From Bacilli bacterium (GTDB lineage Bacteria; Bacillota_I; Bacilli_A; ML615J-28; CAG-698): a stretch of 45,878 bases of DNA. The stretch covers positions 1-45,878 of the forward strand of contig CAKJYW010000017.1 in assembly GCA_918272565.1 (NCBI GenBank). Reading direction: 5' to 3'. Shown here one piece after another: positions 1 through 9,014 of the stretch. Position 1 is the stretch's first letter, and every line of letters begins with the position of its first letter. The translations under genes were made by a program, and so were the position numbers. The notes under the pieces were generated by a model. The model worked only from the letters and a program-made list of their open reading frames with translations, had not been told where the DNA came from and searched no databases.

Positions 1-90
1 AACATAGTTTCTAAATGTTGTGTTTGAAGTGATTTGTTCTTCAGTAGGTAGTCCATAGTTAATCATATCTTTTAATTGTGATTTTGTTGT
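1..90. repeat. 90-bp perfect direct repeat, copy 1 (other copy 32620-32709)
   Basis: All 90 bases, compared by eye, equal 32620-32709 in the same orientation. The repeat reaches the window edge, so it may be longer. Both copies encode codons 13-42 of a tail fibre N-terminus. Beyond base 90 the two loci diverge sharply, although both genes still encode an MGT... start. It could serve as a homologous recombination site between the two phages, or it could mark an assembly junction. Confidence 0.95.
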
Positions 91-126
91 TCCTAAATAC
101 TCTAATTTTTGAGCAGTTGTTCCCAT
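1..126 (-). CDS. tail fibre protein, N-terminal 42 codons only (cut by window edge)
   Basis: The gene starts at ATG 126 behind a GAGGTGAT ribosome site that also encodes the end of the preceding BppU-like gene. It runs off the left edge. The 42 visible residues (MGTTAQKLEYLGTTKSQ... to FRNYV) match the start of the 592-aa fibre at 30967-32745, and the last 30 codons are identical at the DNA level. By homology it is a receptor-contacting tail fibre. The body is not visible, so its specificity cannot be compared. It is the last visible gene of the phage A late operon. Confidence 0.8.
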   Translation of the reverse strand, partial: MGTTAQKLEYLGTTKSQLKDMINYGLPTEEQITSNTTFRNYV

Positions 127-127
127 A

Positions 128-1165
128 CTATATCACCTCACCATTTATACTATCTATTGCACTATTTATATTGCCTATTGTGTTATCAATTTCAGTTTTA
201 GTGTAATAATTTGCTAGGTTATTTACTGCATTTGTGATAAAACCACTATTATTAGTTAATTGGCTTGTTGTTGTTGGTATATCACTTGTATTTGCTTTAC
301 CATTTAATAAAGTGTTTGTTTCTTGTTTTGTATAATAATTAGATAAATCTACTTGTATTCCTACTTCTCCCAATTCTTCCCAAGCATTATTTACATAAAC
401 ATATTCTGTGTATCTATTATCACTTGATATTTCTGCCCATTGCCCACTTGCATATATATATCTTTTTTGTGTGCTTGTTATTATATATATTGTTTTTGGT
501 AGTCCTGTTGTTGGCAATGTTGCTACTTCTAATATGTCATAAGGCACTAAATATATTGTGTCATCTGCACCTGTTTGTGGTAGAGATGCTACTATTAGCA
601 TTTTTATTGCACCTGCATCACCTTTATCTCCTTTATCACCCTTCTCACCATCAAGGATTTCAACATCATAACTTGTTCCATCTTTTTTAGTGATTGTTAT
701 TGTTGTTGTAGTATCTACCTTTTCTGCATCTATATTAAGATTATTAGTTTCAGTAATTGCAGTTGAAATTTCTTGCATCAATTCATCAAATATAGGCAAA
801 TATGCTTCTATTACTTCATCACCTATTACAACTTGTTCTTGTTTTACAGGTAATTTACCCATGCATGAAGTTAATTTAGTATCTCCATCATACAAAGATA
901 CTTCATAAATGTATTCACCAGGTTCATTAAAAATAGATGCTACTGATGCATCACTTTCACCTGCTAATACTACTTCATTATTAGTAATCTCTCCTGCATA
1001 TACAATAGTTCCACTAGGGTTTTTCATTTCAAATACTTTAGTTCCATTTTCTTTATCAAAAGTAAAATGTATTTTTGTACTAGCATAATCACCAGTAATC
1101 AAATCAATACCAGCCACTCTATTTATTCCATTTTCAAAATCTATTATTATATTAATAGTATTCAT
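128..1165 (-). CDS. BppU-like baseplate upper protein with short collagen-like segment
   Basis: This 345-aa protein has an N-terminal beta-rich domain of the BppU type (roughly residues 1-125) and a helical stretch. A short Gly-X-X run (GEKGDKGDKGDAG, about residue 170-180) follows. The C-terminal part carries repeated YYTKQET/YYTKTEI trimerisation-like motifs. It probably links the tail tip to the fibre encoded immediately downstream. It shares this plan and the ending (SINGEVI against AINGESI) with the protein at 32756-33904. It lies between the endolysin and the fibre gene in the late operon. Confidence 0.75.
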   Translation of the reverse strand: MNTINIIIDFENGINRVAGIDLITGDYASTKIHFTFDKENGTKVFEMKNPSGTIVYAGEITNNEVVLAGESDASVASIFNEPGEYIYEVSLYDGDTKLTSCMGKLPVKQEQVVIGDEVIEAYLPIFDELMQEISTAITETNNLNIDAEKVDTTTTITITKKDGTSYDVEILDGEKGDKGDKGDAGAIKMLIVASLPQTGADDTIYLVPYDILEVATLPTTGLPKTIYIITSTQKRYIYASGQWAEISSDNRYTEYVYVNNAWEELGEVGIQVDLSNYYTKQETNTLLNGKANTSDIPTTTSQLTNNSGFITNAVNNLANYYTKTEIDNTIGNINSAIDSINGEVI

Positions 1166-1176
1166 ACCTTCACCTC

Positions 1177-1752
1177 CTATTTTACTCTTAATTTTTGCCC
1201 TATTTTAATTAAGTTAGGGTTTTTAATATTATTCCATGCTACTAATTGCTTTACAGTTGTTTTATATTTTTTTGCTATTTTAGTTAAGGTATCTCCTTTT
1301 TTTACTATGTAATATTCTACTTTTGGTGTTGGTGTTGGATTATCAGCTATTACCTTAATATTTGTTGGATTTAACCAAGCATTACTTCCTATTTTAGTCA
1401 TACCTAAATGTAAATGTACACCTGTTGCTAATCCTGAATCACCTTCAATACCAATAATAGTACCTTTTTTTACTTTATCTCCTTTTTTAACTTTTATAGA
1501 CTTACAATGTGCATATAGCAAGCTTAAATTATATCTAGGGTATCTTACCCATATATAATTGCCATAACCTGTATTTCCCTTATGAACTAATTGAACATAA
1601 CCTTCATCTACTGCGAATAAGTTTCTGTTTCCTGTTAGTGATATTAGATCAAGCCCTGCATGAAATGTCTTTTTTTTAGTAATGGGGTGTATTCTATAGC
1701 CATAAGGTGAAGTAATTTTAGGTTTTTGTATTGCTAATTCATATAGTTTCAT
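1177..1752 (-). CDS. endolysin: M23 (LytM) peptidase with C-terminal LysM
   Basis: This 191-aa enzyme should cleave peptidoglycan cross-bridges at host lysis. The zinc-binding and catalytic motifs of M23 are intact: HAGLD (H31, D35), YAH (H82) and HLH (H113, H115). After a Pro/Thr linker near residue 140, a LysM wall-binding domain fills residues 146-190. There is no signal peptide, so release should depend on the holin, whose stop codon overlaps this start at 1752. Its size and architecture are normal for a phage endolysin of Gram-positive hosts. Confidence 0.92.
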   Translation of the reverse strand: MKLYELAIQKPKITSPYGYRIHPITKKKTFHAGLDLISLTGNRNLFAVDEGYVQLVHKGNTGYGNYIWVRYPRYNLSLLYAHCKSIKVKKGDKVKKGTIIGIEGDSGLATGVHLHLGMTKIGSNAWLNPTNIKVIADNPTPTPKVEYYIVKKGDTLTKIAKKYKTTVKQLVAWNNIKNPNLIKIGQKLRVK

Positions 1753-1988
1753 TATTCTTCTTCACTTTCTTTTAATAGCATATCAATATCTTCTTGTTCA
1801 TAATGTGGTGTTTCAAACATTTTTCCACTTACTAAATATACAGAAATAGCACCTGCAATTACTATTATGCTTTTACTTATGCTGTCTATTTTCCACCCCC
1901 ACACTTCAGCTAATCCTACTAATAGTAAATTCACAAAGTTAAGTCCATTTACTACATATTTTGATATTTTTTTAATTTTTTCTTTCAT
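1752..1988 (-). CDS. holin (phi-LC3-like)
   Basis: This is a 78-aa membrane protein with two hydrophobic segments (about residues 12-30 and 37-55) separated by a short turn. It has a basic N-terminus and an acidic tail ([15 protein letters not shown]). This matches the phage holin_1/phi-LC3 family in size and layout. It overlaps the endolysin start by one base, which fits a lysis cassette in which the holin permeabilises the membrane and releases the M23 endolysin. The ribosome site AAGGAGG lies inside the end of the small upstream ORF. Confidence 0.85.
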   Translation of the reverse strand: MKEKIKKISKYVVNGLNFVNLLLVGLAEVWGWKIDSISKSIIVIAGAISVYLVSGKMFETPHYEQEDIDMLLKESEEE

Positions 1989-2085
1989 TTTTTTCCTCCT
2001 TATCTATATTTATACAAGCGATTACTAAACCACCTGTTATAAATCCTATAAAACCTCCTATAATAAAACCTAAAAATGCACTCAT
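1972..2085 (-). CDS. small single-pass membrane protein (DUF3789-like)
   Basis: This is a 37-aa ORF with a good AGGAGG site. It starts MSAFLGFIIGGFIGFITGG, followed by [18 protein letters not shown]. One glycine-zipper transmembrane helix is followed by a charged tail, which resembles DUF3789 small phage proteins. It overlaps the holin start by 17 bases. A role in lysis timing is only inferred from position. Confidence 0.65.
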   Translation of the reverse strand: MSAFLGFIIGGFIGFITGGLVIACINIDKEEKNERKN

Positions 2086-2093
2086 AAAACCTC

Positions 2094-3650
2094 CTATTTA
2101 TAACCTATTACTCTATAAATACATACATCATTTGCATTTGCTGTTCTTGTTGAACTTCCACCACCTGTTGCTAATCTCCACCTTACAGTATCACTTTTTG
2201 TTATACTTGTTCCATTGATATATGCTAATTCTCTACAAATATATAAATAACCACCATTATCTACTATAAATTCTAATAAAGCATTATTTCCATCTGGATT
2301 ATATACTTTTGTAGATTTATACCCCCAACTAGGGCTTCCTACATAATAGTAAAATATTTCTAAATATTGATAATTTGAAGCATCATCATCTAGTGTAATA
2401 TTGTTTATTAAACCTGTTGCATCTTCATATAATACATAAGGGCTTAATATTTCATTACCTCGAATTGTTAATTTTTTAAAATCTACTCTATCTTTATATT
2501 CAGTCCAAGTAGCTTCACCAACTTGTATTTGAAGTTCATTACTTTCATTGTTTGTAAAATAATCTTCTACATATACTTTAATTCTCCAAGCATATTCTGG
2601 ACTAAAGTAATTACTGTCAGTTTCAATTGTACTACCTATATCTAATGAGCTAACACTAAATACACCATCACTTATTGATATATCACTACTAGATATTGTA
2701 TTTGTATAAGTTAATGGTTCAGTATCTCCATATTTCCAAAATTTATATTTTATTGTTGGCTTATAGGAACTTTGGTCCTTATTACCAATTACACCATTAA
2801 AATATATACCCTCAACATTTAATGATACTTGACCACTTATTTGTCCTTCTCTTTTTGCATTTGTTGTTGTAGTAAAACTTGGTTTTGTATATGGTATATA
2901 AGTATAGTAATCAAATATAGGGTTGCTTAATACAGAACCACTTGTATTACTAAAATATCCTCTTGTATTATAGCTATCAGTCACACTTACTACTATTGGT
3001 ACACCACTTTCATCAACTCTTAAAGCATTTGTTGTTAAGTCCATTATTATTGGTAATTGTTCACTATCATATACATTTGTTAAGCCATTATATACAGTTG
3101 CATCTTGAAATGTTGCATCTTCTAAAGTATATGTAATATCAATTTCTTTTTGTGATAAATTAGCAACAAATACATCATCACTAACACTTGCATTTATTAG
3201 AGCTTGGTTTGTTTCTTCTATTGTATAAGCAGATATTATAGGTGGATTATGGAATAATGGTATTGGAATATTACTACAAGCAGTTGCATTTAGTCCAGAA
3301 GCATTATCACTAGCACTACTTACAACTCTATATTTTATTCCTGTTAATTCAACATCAGCAGGGTTTATGCCTGTAATTGTTAAAGTTTGAGTTTTTGTAT
3401 GTAAGGTTGTGCCACTCCAACTTTCATTATCTTTGATTTTAAAATTATACCATTTATTTATTACATAAATACCAGCTGTTAAATCATAACTTCTTCCTAA
3501 ACTACTACCTGCATTATCTAACCTAGATGTAGCTTTAAAAGTTATATCAACTGTATTAGCTGTTCTATTGCTTATTGTATCAGTTTCAAGTTTATACCAA
3601 GCATAAGGACTACCATAAGTTGATTTTTTTACACTTAAAATTACTGCCAT
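2094..3650 (-). CDS. tail host-specificity protein, DUF859-like
   Basis: This 518-aa, beta-rich, Ser/Thr/Asn-rich protein begins MAVILSVKKSTYGSPYAWYKLE and has early features typical of DUF859 phage proteins from Streptococcus-type phages (SSLGRSYDLTAGIYV, WSGTTLHTKTQTLTI). Those families are tail-tip or receptor-associated structural proteins. A C-terminal module (about residues 420-518) starts near SPYVLYEDATG and looks like a separate surface domain. It lies between the tail hub and the lysis genes. I can support the family but not the receptor. Confidence 0.7.
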   Translation of the reverse strand: MAVILSVKKSTYGSPYAWYKLETDTISNRTANTVDITFKATSRLDNAGSSLGRSYDLTAGIYVINKWYNFKIKDNESWSGTTLHTKTQTLTITGINPADVELTGIKYRVVSSASDNASGLNATACSNIPIPLFHNPPIISAYTIEETNQALINASVSDDVFVANLSQKEIDITYTLEDATFQDATVYNGLTNVYDSEQLPIIMDLTTNALRVDESGVPIVVSVTDSYNTRGYFSNTSGSVLSNPIFDYYTYIPYTKPSFTTTTNAKREGQISGQVSLNVEGIYFNGVIGNKDQSSYKPTIKYKFWKYGDTEPLTYTNTISSSDISISDGVFSVSSLDIGSTIETDSNYFSPEYAWRIKVYVEDYFTNNESNELQIQVGEATWTEYKDRVDFKKLTIRGNEILSPYVLYEDATGLINNITLDDDASNYQYLEIFYYYVGSPSWGYKSTKVYNPDGNNALLEFIVDNGGYLYICRELAYINGTSITKSDTVRWRLATGGGSSTRTANANDVCIYRVIGYK

Positions 3651-3658
3651 ATTACCTC

Positions 3659-5179
3659 CTAATCTCCATTATAAAAATGTCCTACTCCAACTTCATTGTT
3701 ATTATCTACATATCTTTGAGAAACAAACATTGCATCATCTTTTGTAAAGTTTTCAACTGTTGTTTGTTCTGCATCAATCCCATAATAATATCTACCAAAT
3801 AATGCTAAATCATTAAACACACCACCATCTTTGGTATATTTGCCTGTCATAGCATCATTATCATAATAGTATAAACCTGTTGTATTGTTTATAGATTTAT
3901 AACCTTGTTCATCATCTATTATTAAGCCATTAGCCCCCATTTCATAACCTGTTCTTTTTAGTTCTAAAATATCACCAGTTTCAGGGTCAATATTAGTTGA
4001 CATAACATTTAGCCTTTCACCTTGACTAGTGATTTCAATTTCAGTTTGTGATATTCTACCTTCTAATTCATCTTGTTCACTTACCAATCCTTCAATTCTA
4101 TTCTCTTGTTTATTAACAATTAAATTAGTTTGATTTATTAATTTATCAGTAGAACTCATAGCAGAATATTCACTAACTGTTGCTTCAGGCAATTCAGTAT
4201 ATATTACTTCTTCATAACCTTGTGTAAAGGTTTGCTCATTATTAAATACATATGAAGTAAATGTTTTAGTAGTTTCATTTTCTACAGTAGATATTTCTAT
4301 TAAGTCAAGTGGGTTAAAGCCACCATATCCCACTAATTGTGTATCATATATATCATATTCAAGACCATTTAATTCATTATAAATAGAGCTCATAAATGTA
4401 TCTCTATCATTACCATTCATAAGTTGGTTATCACTTATTCTAAACTCTTTAGGATTTGCTGGTAATGGATCAGGATAATATATGCTATCACTATCAGCAC
4501 TTCTACTTAAAACTATTGTATTAATTGGCCCAAAATGTTCACCAAATTCTATGTTTTGATTTTTAAGTATATCATCATCTATAGAAATAGTAGTTGTTCC
4601 TAAAGGTGCTAATTCTATTTCCCCATTTGATATTTTAAATCTACTTGCTGTAGCTTGTGCTATATCATCTAAAACATTTCTATATGTATAATTAATATCC
4701 TCATATATATCACTATCCATTGTTAAACTGCCATTAGGCAAACTAGCTATTGAAGTTGTTAAATTTAACTCACTAACTAATTGAATAAAAAAGTCATATA
4801 TAGTTGTTGGATATATTATTGTTATTGGTTGATAATCAACCATTGTAGGTAAAAACTCATCATACAATTCAATACTATATGTTCTAGTATCTGCATTATA
4901 TTGTGTATCTTTAACATAATATGGTCCATATACTTTATTTTGTGTGTATGTATCAAGTGTTGCTACATTCTTAAAGTATATTGGTGTATTAGTTGGCAGT
5001 GTATCATATATTTCTACACTTAAACCACTCATTATAGTACCTAAAACTGGTGCATTAAAATAAACTTTTGCAGATTTAATGTCATCTCTTCCTAGTGTAG
5101 TTGTTGTACCATTTATTGTGTAATAAATACTAGGGTTAATTTCTTTACCTGCACTTTGCATTATTTCATTATATGTCAT
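3659..5179 (-). CDS. tail hub / tail-associated protein (Tal-like)
   Basis: This 506-aa protein sits in the slot directly after the distal tail protein. The first 300 residues have the beta-strand pattern of gp27/Tal hub domains, including LDTYTQNKVYGPYYVKDTQYN and YTYRNVLDDIAQATASRF. A coiled-coil stretch at about residues 345-395 (LINQTNLIVNKQENRIEGLVSEQDELEGRISQTE as a region) should project a trimer. The tail end, ending VGVGHFYNGD, is probably the tip. No lysozyme or peptidase motif is visible. Its end abuts the DUF859 gene. Confidence 0.75.
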   Translation of the reverse strand: MTYNEIMQSAGKEINPSIYYTINGTTTTLGRDDIKSAKVYFNAPVLGTIMSGLSVEIYDTLPTNTPIYFKNVATLDTYTQNKVYGPYYVKDTQYNADTRTYSIELYDEFLPTMVDYQPITIIYPTTIYDFFIQLVSELNLTTSIASLPNGSLTMDSDIYEDINYTYRNVLDDIAQATASRFKISNGEIELAPLGTTTISIDDDILKNQNIEFGEHFGPINTIVLSRSADSDSIYYPDPLPANPKEFRISDNQLMNGNDRDTFMSSIYNELNGLEYDIYDTQLVGYGGFNPLDLIEISTVENETTKTFTSYVFNNEQTFTQGYEEVIYTELPEATVSEYSAMSSTDKLINQTNLIVNKQENRIEGLVSEQDELEGRISQTEIEITSQGERLNVMSTNIDPETGDILELKRTGYEMGANGLIIDDEQGYKSINNTTGLYYYDNDAMTGKYTKDGGVFNDLALFGRYYYGIDAEQTTVENFTKDDAMFVSQRYVDNNNEVGVGHFYNGD

Positions 5180-5538
5180 TAGGACCTCTTACTTATTGCT
5201 ACTAAACTAAAAGAAAAAGGTTTATATAAACCCTTCTTATAATTTAATGTATCTACACTTATTGCAGTTCCATAAAAATTTTCTGTTTTAGTATTACCAG
5301 TTTTAGTATCTTTAAAACTAACACTAGGGATGATTGATTTTTCTATAGCATCTCTTATTGTTTTTAGTTGATTTTGTGTTGTTATTCCTACATCAACAGT
5401 TAATTTATCAAAAAAACCTATAAATGTTCCTGTGTATTTACCACTATTAGCATTTCTACCAGCATCTCCTGCCCATAAAGGTTCAATAGAGTGTTTAATA
5501 TTAGTAATATGTGGTAAATCAGTTAATGTTAATGCCAT
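5179..5538 (-). CDS. short distal tail protein
   Basis: This 119-aa protein lies between the tape measure and the hub, which is the Dit slot. Features such as PLWAGDAGRNANSGKYTGTFIGFFDKL and the C-terminal YKKGLYKPFSFSLVAISK match small distal-tail proteins of Firmicutes siphoviruses (DUF6711-like, from memory). It should cap the tail tube and anchor the hub. It is shorter than a classical two-domain Dit, so only the N-terminal ring domain may be present. Its stop overlaps the hub start by one base. Confidence 0.65.
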   Translation of the reverse strand: MALTLTDLPHITNIKHSIEPLWAGDAGRNANSGKYTGTFIGFFDKLTVDVGITTQNQLKTIRDAIEKSIIPSVSFKDTKTGNTKTENFYGTAISVDTLNYKKGLYKPFSFSLVAISKRS

Positions 5539-5540
5539 AA

Positions 5541-6983
5541 TTATCTCACCCCATTTCTAGCAAACATATCATTTGTTCTTATTGTTTCTAATCTTCTATT
5601 TAGAACTCTACCATCTAAAGTATTTGTTAAGTCTATTGTAATAGGTATCATGTTAGCAAGTCTTTGTAATGTGTTGTCTGTTAAAGGTATTACAGCTTCT
5701 GCACCTCTTTCACCTGCAATATATGATCCCATATTTACACCCATACCAGGATTAGATACAATACCACCTTGTGCAAGTCTTGGTATTTGTCTAATATTAA
5801 AACCAATTTTTTTACCTCCATATGATGGCACCCAATCTGGTATATTTATACTTATTTTATTTATTCCTCTAATTACAGCATTAATACCTTCAATTAATAC
5901 ATTAAGAGGACCTTTTGCAATAGTCCATAAGCCTTCAAAAACCTTCTTAAAAGCAGATTTAAAGGTATCTACAGCACCTTTTAAATCTCCAGTAAATAAT
6001 CTACCTACACCTTTAATAACATCTTTTACTGCATCTCTAAATTTACCAAATGCATCTTTTGCTGTTTTTAAAGCAGATGTAATAGGTGATGTTATTAAAT
6101 CATTGATAGTTCCAAGAATACCTTTTAGAACTTTTAAAGCACTCTTAAATAGACCATTTCCAATACCTAAAAAGCTTGTTATAATACCAAGTGCTAATGT
6201 TCCTATACCCTCTAATATTTCTTTAAAGCCTTCTTTAAAATCACCTTTAAATATCTTTAAAATACCATCAAATAGTTTTACCCAGCCTTGTTCTATCCAA
6301 AATAAACCTAATTTAAACATTCCCCAGATACCATCACTACCTAAAAATGTATCTCTAGCTTCTTTTAATGATATTTTTAAAATGTCATCCCAATTTTTCT
6401 TTAAATCCTTTATTTTTTCTTCAAATTTAGTAGTGTCAACATCAGGCAATTTAAAATCACTTGTGCCTCCACCACCACCAGTGCCTCCACCACCTCCACC
6501 ACCAGCATTATTAGATAACATATTTATTTCATCAAATCCTGCTAATGATTTTTTGATTTCTTTGGCACTTTTAGCTCCACTCTTTAAACTTTTACTTGTT
6601 TTTTTAGCAAATATATCAATTCCAAAGAATTGTTTAGTAATAACATTAACATAGGCTAAAAACTGATATATTAAATCTACTACTTTAGCTATTATTGGTG
6701 CTAACAAATTAGCAAATACACTAAATAAACCTGATACAGAATTTTTAATAGCCTGTACTTTAGATGCAAAATCATCATTTTGTTCTAGCATATTACCAAA
6801 TGCAGATTGTATTGATTTAATAATTGCAAATACAATACCAAGAATAGTTGATATATTAACAAAAGACCTTGTCATAGCTAATACTTCACTAGATGCACCT
6901 TTTACTGATTTAACTATATCTTTTAAACCACTTTTAACATTACCAGTTAATAATCTAGTTTTAATTGTAAGCCAACCATTCAT
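5541..6983 (-). CDS. tail tape measure protein (short)
   Basis: This 480-aa protein sets tail length and is threaded through the tail tube. It has hydrophobic helices near residues 45-70 and 90-125 and a glycine-rich linker near residue 160 (GGGGGGGTGGGGG). Amphipathic repeats follow. The C-terminus is typical of tape measures, with AQGGIVSNPG, IAGERGAEAVIPL and TIDLTNTLDGRVL. At about 0.15 nm per residue it predicts a tail of roughly 70 nm (inference). It lies directly downstream of the Gp15-family gene. Confidence 0.85.
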   Translation of the reverse strand: MNGWLTIKTRLLTGNVKSGLKDIVKSVKGASSEVLAMTRSFVNISTILGIVFAIIKSIQSAFGNMLEQNDDFASKVQAIKNSVSGLFSVFANLLAPIIAKVVDLIYQFLAYVNVITKQFFGIDIFAKKTSKSLKSGAKSAKEIKKSLAGFDEINMLSNNAGGGGGGGTGGGGGTSDFKLPDVDTTKFEEKIKDLKKNWDDILKISLKEARDTFLGSDGIWGMFKLGLFWIEQGWVKLFDGILKIFKGDFKEGFKEILEGIGTLALGIITSFLGIGNGLFKSALKVLKGILGTINDLITSPITSALKTAKDAFGKFRDAVKDVIKGVGRLFTGDLKGAVDTFKSAFKKVFEGLWTIAKGPLNVLIEGINAVIRGINKISINIPDWVPSYGGKKIGFNIRQIPRLAQGGIVSNPGMGVNMGSYIAGERGAEAVIPLTDNTLQRLANMIPITIDLTNTLDGRVLNRRLETIRTNDMFARNGVR

Positions 6984-6984
6984 T

Positions 6985-7545
6985 TTAACCTCCTAATTGT
7001 TTATCCCACCATTTATCTAGTTCTTTTTCATGTTGGGTTTTTTTTCTTTTTAATTCTACTGATTTTTTAGCTTTTATCCACTGCTCTAGTTCTTTTCCTT
7101 TCTTGCCACTTAATGGCTCATCTCTAACTTGTCTTACTCTATTTAAAATAGAATTATTAGTCAAGCCATTTAGAAGGTCAAAAAAGGTCCACCAGTGCAT
7201 GTTTTCTTTGTCAAGGTCTATATGATAATCACTCATAAAACTTGCCTTTACAAAGCCCCAATCTTGCTCATAATCAAATGTATCATCTACATTATTTGCA
7301 GTAGTCTTACTTTCTCTACCACAATTTAGATATTTTTGTGCATGTTTAAAGTAAATATCCAAATTTGCATCATCATTTAAAGCATCACTACCAAATAACT
7401 TATAAATAACTGCCAAAGCTCTCTCATAATCATCAATTTCATCATCTAATGCTATTCTTTGGCATTCTAAAGCTACTCTAAAATCAGTATTTATTTTAAT
7501 TTTATTGCCATTGACAATAATATATTCAGGATTATTCAAGTACAT
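6985..7545 (-). CDS. Gp15-family tail protein (second assembly-chaperone slot)
   Basis: This 186-aa protein matches the bacteriophage Gp15 family in pattern: KINTDFRVALECQRIALDDEIDDYERALAVIYKLF, then FDYEQDWGFVKASFMSDYHIDL and HWWTFFDLLNGL, with a basic C-terminal tail. The family occupies the gpGT-like chaperone position before the tape measure. Its start overlaps the end of the upstream chaperone by 14 bases, in a different frame. This could allow coupling or a programmed frameshift, but I see no clear slippery heptamer. Confidence 0.75.
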   Translation of the reverse strand: MYLNNPEYIIVNGNKIKINTDFRVALECQRIALDDEIDDYERALAVIYKLFGSDALNDDANLDIYFKHAQKYLNCGRESKTTANNVDDTFDYEQDWGFVKASFMSDYHIDLDKENMHWWTFFDLLNGLTNNSILNRVRQVRDEPLSGKKGKELEQWIKAKKSVELKRKKTQHEKELDKWWDKQLGG

Positions 7546-8026
7546 TCTCTCCTAAAGATTTATATTTATCTTCTATTCTAGTTTTGAAGTCTTTATATCC
7601 TTTTTCAATAATAGGGAATATTGGCTCAATTAATTCATGTATATCATCAACCATACCAAAATAAGGCTCTCTACCCATTATATTTAATATAACTTGGGTT
7701 TTTCCTTTGCCTATAAACAAGTCTAATGCTTCCATTTCCTTTTTATAAAACTCTTCTAAAGCCTTTAATTGTGCCTCTTCATTAGCACTCATTAGCTTTT
7801 TGCCTTTATGGTCTTGTTTCTTTTCAATTATAATGAATTGATTTTTTAATGCTGATAGGTTTTTCTTATGCATTTCTAAACTATTTTGATAGTTAAGCAT
7901 ATTATTAACTGCTTCAACATCAAATTGTAAATATTCCCCTGTTTCTTTTCCATTTTCATCTTTAAGTCCTATCCTAATAAGACCTTCACCTCTTTTAATT
8001 TGAAGTGATTGAATATCATTTGTCAT
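7532..8026 (-). CDS. tail assembly chaperone
   Basis: This is a 164-aa, charged, largely helical protein between the major tail protein and the Gp15-family gene. That is the usual place for a gpG-type tail assembly chaperone that coats the tape measure before tube polymerisation. The fold follows the Firmicutes family in which an N-terminal beta part (LQIKRGEGLIRIGLKDENGKETGEYLQFDVEA) precedes long helices. The call rests mainly on position and length. A hairpin terminator precedes it, so it should be made at a lower level than the tail tube protein. Confidence 0.6.
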   Translation of the reverse strand: MTNDIQSLQIKRGEGLIRIGLKDENGKETGEYLQFDVEAVNNMLNYQNSLEMHKKNLSALKNQFIIIEKKQDHKGKKLMSANEEAQLKALEEFYKKEMEALDLFIGKGKTQVILNIMGREPYFGMVDDIHELIEPIFPIIEKGYKDFKTRIEDKYKSLGENVLE

Positions 8027-8042
8027 AAACTAATTCCTCTCT

Positions 8043-8075
8043 AAAAAAAATAAGGGGTGAGAATTAACCCACCCC
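8043..8075 (-). terminator. intrinsic terminator/attenuator after the phage A tail tube gene
   Basis: Arms GGGGTG (8054-8059) and CACCCC (8070-8075) form a hairpin. Read on the minus strand, it is followed by a T-rich tract (8043-8052). It lies between the tail tube gene and the chaperone gene inside the late operon, so partial read-through is expected. Confidence 0.8.
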
Positions 8076-8083
8076 ATTGTATA

Positions 8084-8590
8084 TTAAGCTGATAAACCTT
8101 CATGAAATGTTGGTGTGCCACCTGTTATAGTAGCATAACCATTTTTAGGTGTACCATTTGCACTTACTTTAAATGAAATAGTAGGTGTTGCTCCACCATC
8201 ACCACCATAGCTACTAATAGAAACAGAGCATTTGAATTGTTGTGCTCTAAATTTTCCTGTTCCTGATGTGATTTCATCATATTTATCAATTAATAATAAA
8301 TTTGTTTCAGCACTAGAACCAGTAGCTAAATTAAATCTTAAACCATTAATGAAGTCATATACATCATCACCATAAATACATTTCATTTCTCCATCAAGAG
8401 AAACTGCATAGCTATTTATAGTTGTTGTTGCATTTTCATCAACAATATAAGTTTCACTAGTTTCATTTGCTTCATAACTATATGATCCTGTTGTCATTCC
8501 ATTACCTACTATTTTCCATGTAGGACTTCCTCCAGTAGGTACTGTGTCAAGAAAAGCCATTATTTCAGGTCTTTTTACTAATGTTCCCAT
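8084..8590 (-). CDS. major tail (tube) protein
   Basis: This 168-aa protein starts MGTLVKRPEIMAFLDTVPTG and has the alternating beta pattern of tail tube subunits (GSYSYEANETSETYIVDENATTTINSYAVSLDGEMKC). It lies after the tail terminator-type gene and before the assembly chaperones, the standard order. A strong hairpin terminator directly downstream fits high expression of this repeated virion subunit. The C-terminal glycine/threonine-rich segment (residues 145-168) may be surface exposed. Confidence 0.85.
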   Translation of the reverse strand: MGTLVKRPEIMAFLDTVPTGGSPTWKIVGNGMTTGSYSYEANETSETYIVDENATTTINSYAVSLDGEMKCIYGDDVYDFINGLRFNLATGSSAETNLLLIDKYDEITSGTGKFRAQQFKCSVSISSYGGDGGATPTISFKVSANGTPKNGYATITGGTPTFHEGLSA

Positions 8591-8603
8591 TTTAACCTCA
8601 CTT

Positions 8604-9014
8604 TCATTTTATATAATTAAAAACACAACTAATTCTATATATTGCTACATTTTCTTGTGCATTATATATATAGCCATTAGATGTGGCTTTTATTGATAAT
8701 GGAGTAATACCAGTTTTAGTAGGTAATTCACCTTTATCATTTTTTGTTTCTAACCATTCTCTAAAGTTTTCATAAAACTTACTATTATTTATATTGTTTA
8801 CAGCTTCATCATTCCAATAGAGTTTACTATCAAATGTAAATTGTAATTGGTATTCTTTTTCTCCTGTGATACTTTCACTTATTAAAGGTTCATATCCTGC
8901 ACCCTCATTTATTGAATATGCCTTTACTTTGTCAACTAAATAATCAACATTAAGTTCAGTGTATTCATCTAAATAAGGACAGGCTGATATAAAATCTCTT
9001 ATAGTTTCTATCAT
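8604..9014 (-). CDS. tail terminator-like minor capsid protein
   Basis: This 136-aa protein occupies the last connector slot before the tail tube gene. Its pattern, an initial helix (MIETIRDFISACPYLDEY) followed by VNVDYLVDKVKAYSINEG-type strands and a C-terminal GYIYNAQENVAIYRISCVFNY, resembles a family long mislabelled 'chloramphenicol resistance' in Firmicutes phages. It is more likely to be a tail terminator or minor capsid protein. It overlaps the upstream gene by four bases. Confidence 0.6.
   Translation of the reverse strand: MIETIRDFISACPYLDEYTELNVDYLVDKVKAYSINEGAGYEPLISESITGEKEYQLQFTFDSKLYWNDEAVNNINNSKFYENFREWLETKNDKGELPTKTGITPLSIKATSNGYIYNAQENVAIYRISCVFNYIK

Noticed and set aside
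5650-6654. Long plus-strand open frame opposite the phage A tape measure gene
   Set aside because: It is antisense to a well-supported gene. Its Pro/Leu/Ile-rich composition is that of a shadow frame, and there is no ribosome site.
5541-6983. Glycine-rich run in the tape measure as a mobile or engineered insert
   Set aside because: It is a short in-frame low-complexity linker within an otherwise normal tape measure.
6985-8026. Programmed frameshift between the two tail chaperone genes of phage A
   Set aside because: The genes overlap in different frames as expected, but I could not find a convincing slippery heptamer, so only a simple overlap is annotated.
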